64,000 bases of DNA from Triatoma infestans (lineage: Eukaryota; Arthropoda; Insecta; Hemiptera; Reduviidae). Positions 56,950 through 64,000 of the stretch are shown here, piece after piece (the stretch's first letter is position 1; every line of letters begins with the position of its first letter). A program made the position numbers and the translations under genes. Where the stretch lies: assembly GCA_011037195.1 (NCBI GenBank), contig JAAEAF010006545.1, forward strand, positions 18,296 to 82,295, in the 5' to 3' direction. Below the pieces are notes generated by a model that saw only the letters and a list, made by a program, of their open reading frames with translations, was not told the DNA's origin and did not search any database.

Positions 56950-57184
56950 TGTAGATTGTTGTAGAGGTTTATTGCATTGCGACCTGAAAGATATCTACTG
57001 TATCCTCCGGAGCCTTGTAAGTCCACTGCCTACCTCCAAGCAGTGTTTTCTAGCTACTGACAACACTGCCTATCACCGGACACTGAGTTATACAGGGTCC
57101 TAGGAAGAGAAAATGTAGGGCAGCATGCAGGAGTTGAACACGGGTCCTGCACCTTGCTATCACTGAGCTAATCCCATTCCTTCC
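56950..57184 (-). mobile_element. tRNA-derived SINE, type S1 (minus)
   Basis: On the minus strand: GGGATTAGCTCAGTGATAGC, the B-box-like GTGTTCAACTCCTGCATGC, TCTCTTCCTAGGACCCTGTA, and body blocks CAGTGTCCGGTGATAGGCAG and AAGGCTCCGGAGG. It parallels the 18336-18575 copy throughout. An unrelated poly-A run of a plus-strand sequence lies further on, at 57404-57421. Confidence 0.78.
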
Positions 57185-57611
57185 CTCTTGGCTTAGGCCA
57201 ATTAACTAGGGAAGGAGACACTGGTTTGTGCACTGTATTTATCCTTGTCTGAAAATGATTAAAGTGTACGTGTGTATTGTGTACTGTTCTGACGAAGTGC
57301 ATGGAGTACTGAACTCTGGTAACCGTGGCGTCGCTACTCCCGAAGTAACTGCTTGCAACAGATACCCCTTCGGGTATGGACAGTAAAAAAGATGTCTTAA
57401 TTATTAAAAAAAAAAAAAAAAGAAAATATGATGTAATCAAATCCACTTCCTATTCTTATTTCAAGAGCGCTTATTTACACAAAATTGGTCTTGAAAATAA
57501 TAATTTGCAACTCAAGAGATCTCAAAATATGTATTTTCTGAAAACTTAGTTCCCCAAACCTGGGAAAAAAAAGTTTTACTTTAAAAAAACACTGAAGAAA
57601 AGTTAGGTATT

Positions 57612-57880
57612 CACTGGGGTGTGACGCCAACGCGCATAATACTGCCTGGGGGAGCACTGATACTAACCAAAGAGGTAAATACCTTTATGAATTCATTATT
57701 GGTGAAGGGTTGCATGTAGCTAATTTAGGCTCGGAACCAACCTTTGTGACTGGAGGGAGATACTGGATTTGACGCTACTCTCGCGCTGCATGTTGAGCAA
57801 AAATGCTTACTGGCATGTATCAAGTGAACCATCATGCTCAGATCATAGGCACATCAGGTTCGATATATGCACACATTGGT
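57612..57880 (+). pseudogene. LINE endonuclease domain (C-terminal half)
   Basis: GCDANAHNTAWGSTDTNQRG, then KYLYEFIIGEGLHVANLGSE, PTFVTGG and SEPSCSDHRHIRFDI in nearby frames. CDANAH and the SDHR end are conserved catalytic regions of APE-type LINE endonucleases. At least two frameshifts. Confidence 0.72.
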
Positions 57881-58539
57881 CATTAGTAGGGCTCGAAGCC
57901 TGAGGGAAACTGCTGGGATTTGTTAGGAGCCTCAGCGAGTCTCTCAGTGACCTTGAGGTGGATGTACGGGGGACAGAGAGTCTAAAACGGGCAGCGGCAC
58001 TGGTAACTGAAGCGATATTGGACGCCTACCAGGAAAATTGTCCGGAGAAAGAAAGGACTCAAAGGTCGAAGACTGTCTGGTGGGGTGATCACCTGGAGAG
58101 AAGAAGGCGAGAGGGGAGAAGGCTGTTTAATAAAGCCAAAACCAACCAAGGCTGGGCAACATATAAAAGCGCACTGACGTAGTACAACATGGAAATAAGG
58201 AAGGCCAAGCGTAAAGCTTGGCGGAGATTCTGTGAGGGCGTGGCAGACTCTTCGGAGTGCGCGAGAATTCACAGAATCCTAGCAAGGGATTCCGCGGAAG
58301 AGTAGGGTTTCTGAGGAGAGATGACGGAACCTACACTAACTCGGTAGAGGAGTCGTGGAATTGCTTATGAGCACACATTTTCCGGGGTCCACTTACCGAG
58401 AGGCCCCTCTCGAGGTTTAGGGGCTGAGAAGGCCTGGTCGGGCGGAATGGAAAATCGCGAATTACGCCATACAGCCGAATAGGTTAAGTTGGGCGATTGG
58501 AAAGTTTAAGCCCTATAAAGCACCAGGAGTTGACGGAAT

Positions 58540-59444
58540 TTACCCGATCTTCTTACAGAAGGCGGTGGAGGTGTTGATACCACACCTATGTAGGATCTTC
58601 AGAGGCTGTTTGGCCTGGGGATTTATTCCAAGAGAATGGCAAAAGGTGAAGGTCGTGTTCCTCCCAAAACTAGGGAGGACAGCAGACCAATCGCCAAAGT
58701 CGTTTAGACCAATAAGCCTGTCCTTATTCTTGCTTAAGTCTATCGAGAGGATGATTGACAGGTCTATAAGGGACGAGATTTTGAGGAAGAATCCTCTCAA
58801 TAGTCGTCAATATGCCTATCAGACAGGGAAATCCTTGGACTTGGGGTTGGATGACCTAAATAGGCTACTCCAAAAGTCGCTTGACGACAAGGAAATCGCG
58901 GTAGCCACCTTTTTAGATATTGAGGGGGACTTTAATAACGTGTCCTCAGAGTCCCTGGTGGATGCACTGATGAGAAGGGGTACACCTCCAACTATTGCTC
59001 AGTGGCGATTCGCGGCAACTGTTTCGGAGCATAGGGCGCTCAACATAATGGTGTGGAGCGGAGGGTCTCTCCATCTATCCCCATAAATCTAAGTGGTTCC
59101 TTGCAAGGAAAAGAAATCTACAAGGCTTACTACAACCGATACTAGGAGGAGTCACGATCACCTTTGGCCTGGAGGCCAAATATTTGGGAGTCATGTTTGA
59201 CCGAAGGCTGACATGGAATTCCCACATTAATATTACCATACTCAAAGCCAAAATCGCCATGGGTAGGTGCAGGAGGCTGTGTGGTAAAAGTTGGGTATTA
59301 AGCCCGAAGATGACACTGCGGATTTATACCAGCGAGGTGAGACCAATGGTAACCCACGAGGCGGTGATATGGTGGACAAAGGCTTTGCAGGTGGGGGAAG
59401 TGTTCAAAGGCTGGCTTGCCTGTGCACAACGGGCGCTACGGTGA
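58540..59444 (+). pseudogene. LINE reverse transcriptase lacking the YADD box
   Basis: PREWQKVKVVFLPKLGRTAD, FRPISLSLFLLKSIERMIDR, NSRQYAYQTGKSLDLGLDDL and IAVATFLDIEGDFNNVSSES give motifs 1 to A (with LDIEGDFNN for the usual F.A.N). It then stops shortly after HRALNIMVWSGG, around 59055-59065. A second frame picks up at SIYPHKSKWFLARKRNLQG, then KYLGVMFDRRLTWNSHINIT. The region that should hold RGCPQGG and YADD is missing, an internal deletion of roughly 250-300 bp by comparison with related elements. Confidence 0.75.
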
Positions 59445-59689
59445 CTACCCCCACTGCGGCCTTGGAGGTTCTTTTAAACCTTCCACCACTCCACATCTAC
59501 GTCCAAGGCGTTGCAAGAGCAGAGTGGCTCGACTGCAACTGGGGCCAACTCCCATTTTTCCCAGGCATAGCGGGATATACCAGAACTATGCGAGGAGTTG
59601 GAGGCAGACCCGATTCTAGGTCTACCGTCAGATGTAATGACTCCTAGATACGACTTCCAAAAACCCTTGAAAGTCTTGATATTAAACAG

Positions 59690-60564
59690 AGGGGCATGGA
59701 AGAAAGGGCCGCCAATTTCTGGCGAATCTATGTGGTACACGGACTTGTCTAAGATGGAAGAAGGAGTAGGAGCCGGCGTGTACGGAGCTCATCCGAGATG
59801 TAATATCTCGATGAGCCTGGGAAGGCTAGCTACGGTCTTTCAGGCGGAGCTAGCCGCAATTCTTACTTGCGCCCCGAAACAAGAAGACGCGGAGTGCATA
59901 ACTCCAGAATCGTCATTTATTCGGATAGCCAGGCTGCCCTGCGGGCACTTGACTCGTGGGAGATTAGCTCAAGGCTGGTGTGGGATTGCCTAGGTGCACT
60001 TAGGGATATTAGTAGCCATAATAAGGTCTTCCTGGTTTGGGTACCTGGGCATTCGGGCACCGAGGTAATGAGGCAGCAGATTGTTTGGCCCGGGAGGGTT
60101 CCATTGGAACACTTATAGGGCCGGAACCGTTCTGTGGTGTCTCAAGATGCCTCAGGAGTGCATCCATCAGGAAATGCATGCACGACCGATCAAGGGAATG
60201 GTGGGCTAAAACCCCAGGCCGAAGGCAGGCGAAAACGTTTACTTATAACTACTCGCCCAAGTTAACTGCAGAATTACTCCAACTAGGCCGGGTGGCCATA
60301 AGGATGGCAGTTGGCGTACTCACTGGCCATTGCAGACTTAATAAGCACATGCATCGTATGGGCCTGGCAACGGATAGCCTGTGTAGGTTTTGTCAGGAAG
60401 AAGGGGAAACAGCACTGCACGTGCTGTATCAGTGCGAGGGGCTAGTATGGCTGAGGTACCGCCTCTTCGGAGAAGAAAAGCCGGTGCCTACAGGCCTTAG
60501 CCAGGAGCCCCTCTCGGGTCTACTAAGTCTATTAAGGCAGACAGGATTCGAGAGGGTGCTCTAA
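59690..60564 (+). pseudogene. LINE RNase H domain and C-terminal cysteine motif
   Basis: MWYTDLSKMEEGVGAGVYG (first acidic residue), FQAELAAILTCA (E), then after a shift VIYSDSQAALRALDSWEISS (third acidic residue), KVFLVWVPGHSG, and after another shift NEAADCLAREGSIGTLIGPE. The C-terminus from 60037 is open to 60564: AKTFTYNYSPKLTAELLQLG, LTGHCRLNKHMHRMGLATDS, LCRFCQEEGETALHVLYQCE. Two frame breaks split the RNase H. Confidence 0.78.
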
Positions 60565-60749
60565 TTGACCACTCGGGGAGACCCCCCAGTCTCCATAGTT
60601 CGACGAAGGACAGAACGGGAGCCGGTTTTCCAACTTAGGGGGTGCTACAATAGACCCACGGGGGTCGCGGTGGCGCAGGCTGAAAAGGCCAATCCCCCCA
60701 AAGAATCTAATCTACGTGGCCTGTACAATATTTAAAAAAATATATGATT

Positions 60750-61815
60750 TGAAGATCTTAACCGAATAATGTCTATCACGTATAGTACGTATAATTCTGT
60801 AAATCAACAAATCACAGAGCATTAGACAACTTAACTGACTGGTTTATTAAATGGAAAAATCAAAGGAATTCAAGAAATGGATAGGCGGCTGATTTGGCGA
60901 ATATTATGTAGAAAAGGCTTTCATGTAAAATATAGGCCTACCTTGTTTGGGGTGGCGCAGGCAAATTCCATAATAAATAAAATCCCTGGTTAGTCAGAAA
61001 TTATCAAATCCATAAAGAACTCAGGATTTCCAACAATAACCAAATTTATTAAATATAATTTCTTTTTTTAATCCTTTAAAATTCCTAAATATAAGAATAC
61101 TAAATAGCCTATAAGGAAACCGATTATTAATCGTCACTTGGGCCATCGTCTAATCCAAGACATATTATAGATGGTATAATATGGCATTTAATTTAATCCA
61201 CATACATATTATCCGTTTTATGGGACAGTATTAGACAAACCAGACAGTAAATAACAACTATAAATCAATAGCTCATACAACCATGTATATAAAACAATTT
61301 GTTGATATGATTAAGACATAAAAAAAAAAAAATTTAAAATAGAAAGTTCTTCAGATATGTTTCCGATTAAGTTTCAGTCTGCGTTTAATATTAACAATAG
61401 TTTCTATTAAAGAAAGAATCTATCCTCATTCAAAATAGTTCAAGGAAGTTCATTAAATTTATTTTTATTATAATTCTGTCAAAATGGTTTATTAGACTCG
61501 TTAACATTTTCAGATTAATTAAAATGACTAAATTTTACGGTTTTTTTTTTTTTAAATTAATTAGTATTTAATCTAATTTAATATTAATTAAAATAACGTC
61601 TATATCTCCAATGTGATCAGTGATCCATTAAAGTAGTTTAACAATAAATAAACGAATTAATATAGACTGATTTTAGTAATTTTTTAACAAGGATGTTGAC
61701 TGAATCAGTTCAAACCAGCTGTAATTCCTGCTGACTCATATATTTACTTTTTTAATTCTACTCCATATAATGTTAGTTTAAATAGTTTTAGTTAATTGAA
61801 TTGGGCATACGTAAT
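60750..61815. other. Mostly non-coding; LINE scrap at 60928-61008
   Basis: The only recognisable part is GGCCTACCTTGTTTGGGGTG to CAGAAATTATCA (60928-61008), an extra copy of 62000-62071 inside the minus-strand LINE at 61990-63150. The rest is AT-rich. Confidence 0.5.
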
Positions 61816-61930
61816 TTTACTTTCTCTTTACTGTAAATAAGAGAAAGTATTACGATTCGTAACAAATTTTCGAAATTCGAGTTTTCAACGGAAATGAAGA
61901 TCACAGTATACACACACACAAAAAAAGAGG
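61816..61930 (-). repeat. Family H terminal fragment
   Basis: TTTTACTTTCTCTTTACTGT, then AAATAAGAGAAAGTATTACG and TTCGAGTTTTCAACGGAAAT: the terminal hairpin and the next 80 bp only, ending in a short CA tract. Confidence 0.58.
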
Positions 61931-62662
61931 AATTTTTAGCGATTGATATGTGTATTATCGTGAATGAAATATTGCCCAGAAAGATTGAATCAAAAAGTAA
62001 AATATATAGGCCTGCCTTGTTTGGGGTGGCACAGCCAATTCCATAATCCCTGGTTTGTCAGAAATTATCACAGCCATGAGACATGGATGCCATATCTCAA
62101 CTTTTCATGCTGCACAATATGAAAAGCCTTAGATCAATCGAAAAATAAGCTAATAACCTCATTATTTTGATCAAGGGATCTGTACACTTCTTCCAAAAGG
62201 CAAGTAAGTAATAGCATCGAATGTACTTTTTTTCAGGGCGAAATGCAAATTGAGTCTCCGAGAAGACAATAAACATGACATTAAGAAATCCATAAGTCTT
62301 TCATAGATGAGGTCATCCAAGATCTTAGCAAAAACTGACATAACAGCCAATGGGCGTATAGTTATTGGAGGTCTTCCTTCTTTCCTTTCTTGAAGATTGG
62401 AACAATCAATGACCGTCTTCATACCATCTGGATAAACACACTTTTCGAGGTACAGATTGAAAATATGATGGATTGATTTAACAATGTAAATGTTCCATTA
62501 TAATTATCATATCATCATATCCGTGTGACGATTTTTTTGCTGATAGTTTTGATTGAGGATTTTCAGTTCAGGCAAAGATAATTGATATCAGTTATTGTGG
62601 TTGGTTCCGCAGAACTGGAAAGCATCAGAGATATTTTCCGTGATAGCCTGCATCTTTTTTGT

Positions 62663-62705
62663 GATCATCGACCGGTTTCGGGCGTTCGCCCATCATCAGT
62701 ATGTT
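62663..62705 (-). ncRNA. Hammerhead ribozyme motif (core intact)
   Basis: Minus strand: ACATA, CTGATGA, T, GGGC-GAAC-GCCC, GAAA, CCG, GTC, GATGATC. All core boxes and the GUC triplet are present, and stem II is perfect. Stem I has one mismatch next to the core (CAUA against GAUG). Stem III would be the self-complementary ACCGGU, implying dimer pairing. The predicted cut is between 62670 and 62669. Confidence 0.6.
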
Positions 62706-62800
62706 TTTGTCAAACATTGTAATGGCATAGACTTGCACAGGGCAAATTTAATTGGTACACTTGAGTGTGCAAGGCTATGTTTGACACACTGTTTGACTAA

Positions 62801-62843
62801 AAGCATCCTGATGATGGGCGAACGCCCGAAACCGGGCTATGAC
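62801..62843 (+). ncRNA. Hammerhead motif with altered cleavage triplet
   Basis: GCATC, CTGATGA, T, GGGC-GAAC-GCCC, GAAA, CCGG, GCT, ATGACC. The core boxes and stem II are perfect. The GUC triplet plus the first stem I base has become GCT and stem I is weakened, so cleavage is doubtful. Confidence 0.5.
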
Positions 62844-63169
62844 CACAAAAAGAAGCAGGTTATCAAGGAAAATATCTCTGATATTGATATCTAATTTCAG
62901 GGGGTTGGAATATTGTTTATCATTAAACATTATTGAGGGTTTTATATTATTCATTTCACTGACTAGTTCTTGAATATTTTATTAATAAATCTAGAGTTAA
63001 ACATATTGACAACTTGTCTTGGATTAGAAACTATCATGCCAGATTTAACAGCTAAACAGATGAGTTTATAGTTACTTCTTTCAAGGATTTTGGCTATGGA
63101 CCATACTGTTTTTTAACAGATTGATTGCTGATTCTAGCATGCTATTATATGCTATACCAATCTAACTAG

Positions 63170-63970
63170 GTTTTCAAATAAAAGTTACATAACTATATGT
63201 GTAATGTACGAATTAGTATGTGAAGTTTAAAGAAAATCAATTATGACTTTGTATACAAAACAAAACTGTCAATATTTAGCGCCATGAAATGGGAAGGAGA
63301 CATGATCGCCAGCTAATCACACCTACTGTGAAAATAAATGATTAAGGAAAAAAATGATTTCTGGGTGTGTTTTGAAACTTACTGAAATACTAAGATACTG
63401 ATTACTATACTGAAATTGTAAAGTAGACAAAACTGTTAAAAATTACAGTTAAATATTGGATTTGTTTTTCTAAACTCAAAACATGTTTATAGAGAGAGAG
63501 AGGGAGGGATGTAAGACTTTTCTTTCGAAATCCCACTTGAAGAAGTGTTTATATTTTCATATTTTTAGATGATTGTATTAGAAAGCTTTCTAAAAACTGT
63601 TTGGTTTAGTTTCTCAATTTTATGTGTATTTTATTGCAAAAGTGTGGAGTCTAAAAATGGTTTCCAAAAGTGAAGTAGTTACAGAAGTGTGGTGGAATTT
63701 GGGAATTATATTTTTAGGAATTAGATTTTACTAGTTTCAACGAAATTAGTATAGATGTTTTTAAGCAATTTCCAAAACAAACTCAAAAAACATATTCAGT
63801 AAAAGTTCTACGATCTGAATAACCGAGTTTTTCTTTAAATTTGGAATTGTAGCAACGCTTTTAATGTACATAAAATATTATACAGATCGCAGAATCAAAC
63901 TTAATAACTCAAGTGGTGCTTCAGAGGAAAACTAAACGTTAAACCGTTCCCTGAGAACTCACAAAGAAAA
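63170..63970 (+). repeat. Old family H fragment
   Basis: TCAAATAAAAGTTACATAAC, GAAGTTTAAAGAAAATCAAT and later AAAAACATATTCAGTAAAAG and TTCAGAGGAAAACTAAACGT follow family H order but are heavily diverged. Confidence 0.3.
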
Positions 63971-63989
63971 TATTTTAAATAAAAAAAAA

Positions 63990-64000
63990 TCTGGTGTGAA
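63990..64000 (+). repeat. Start of another family H copy at the window edge
   Basis: TCTGGTGTGAA after an A run is exactly the 5' start of family H. The remainder lies outside the window. Confidence 0.5.

Larger units (their letters stand above)
57605..60735 (+). mobile_element. LINE with endonuclease, RT and RNase H (I/LOA-like, decayed)
   Basis: Plus-strand, GC-rich relative to its surroundings. Domain order: C-terminal half of an APE-type endonuclease (57612-57870), linker, reverse transcriptase (58540-59444), RNase H (59690-60130), cysteine motif (60340-60430), and a UTR holding CCACGGGGGTCGCGGTGGCG to about 60735. The RNase H domain downstream of RT is found in I, LOA and related clades. 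ORF1 and the endonuclease start are missing. Base composition and codon use differ sharply from the flanks. Confidence 0.85.
62590..62882. mobile_element. Foldback element with inverted hammerhead motifs, family 1, copy 5 (best-delimited)
   Basis: 293 bp between perfect 9 bp direct repeats ATTGATATC (62581-62589 and 62883-62891). The left end has the unmirrored AGTTATTGTGGTTGGTTCCG. The arms pair from AAAGCATCAGAGATATTTTC inward, and the loop is around 62740-62775. It sits inside LINE coding sequence, which resumes on the other side. Both arms keep CUGAUGA and GAAA. Confidence 0.82.
61990..63150 (-). mobile_element. LINE fragment (RT N-terminal half) split by a hammerhead foldback
   Basis: Minus strand, reading down: SAKILERSNYKLICLAVKSG-like text and NPRQVVNMFNSRFINKIFKN (62950-63100), then the insertion at 62590-62882. 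RT follows: GRPPITIRPLAVMSVFAKIL, DDLIYERLMDFL, KKSTFDAITYL, and after shifts AFHIVQHEKLRYGIHVSWL and FLTNQGLWNW. The fingers/palm pattern YRPI...S...KI.E..I...L..FL and F...KST.DAI..L is clear. Several frames and a missing downstream half. Confidence 0.7.

Noticed and set aside
57288..57330. Another hammerhead (CTGACGA near 57290)
   Set aside because: The CUGACGA box is present, but no GAAA box or paired stem II follows at the right distance.

Overview
This window looks like eukaryotic, AT-rich and intron-bearing DNA from an arthropod, probably an insect and possibly a hemipteran. The species guess is inference, based on the mix of Jockey-type LINEs, Merlin, mariner, PIF/Harbinger and Penelope-like remains and several tRNA-derived SINEs. 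I see no operons, bacterial genes or intact host gene. The only candidate host coding sequence is a 38-codon tail at positions 1-115. Everything else that can be recognised is mobile DNA, mostly broken and often nested.

Layout. 1-4.4 kb: possible last exon of a gene, a deleted mariner, and two inverted 'foldback' repeats carrying hammerhead-ribozyme motifs. 4.6-6.5 kb: first full copy of a ~1 kb repeat built from ~300 bp subunits (called family H here). 6.7-9.7 kb: a 5'-truncated LINE with a 13 bp target duplication, then a Jockey remnant. 12.0-13.5 kb: a giant palindrome split by a Jockey insertion. 14.5-15.5 kb: unrecognised reading frames with an apparent internal duplication. 16.2-21.4 kb: a LINE tail, then a nearly full-length LINE (ORF1 and ORF2, minus strand) whose ORF2 is split by a second kind of hammerhead foldback, which holds a SINE in its loop. 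23.3-25.0 kb: a Merlin transposon with an intron. 26.3 kb: a third hammerhead-like foldback. 27-41 kb: LINE scraps, family H copies and single-arm hammerhead repeats. 42.2-48.4 kb: the densest nest, with two overlapping copies of one LINE, a Penelope-like GIY-YIG fragment, the first exon of a Harbinger transposase, a well-formed hammerhead motif, and an almost intact Merlin element with perfect 8 bp target duplications. 48.4-51.5 kb: a SINE, an LTR with 7 bp inverted ends and internal repeats, and an unknown repeat. 52.9-57.2 kb: more family H and SINEs. 57.6-60.7 kb: a LINE with endonuclease, reverse transcriptase and RNase H domains but no reverse-transcriptase catalytic box. 62.0-63.2 kb: a LINE interrupted by the best-delimited hammerhead foldback.

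The most notable thread is the hammerhead motif. Nine or more sites carry CUGANGA, a short hairpin, GAAA and a cleavage-type triplet. Most lie in head-to-head arms of ~290-320 bp elements flanked by target duplications of differing length (about 7, 9, 13 and 21 bp). That pattern suggests retrotransposed, Penelope- or retrozyme-like elements rather than DNA-transposon MITEs. Nothing here was run through a search or folding program; all calls come from reading the sequence.
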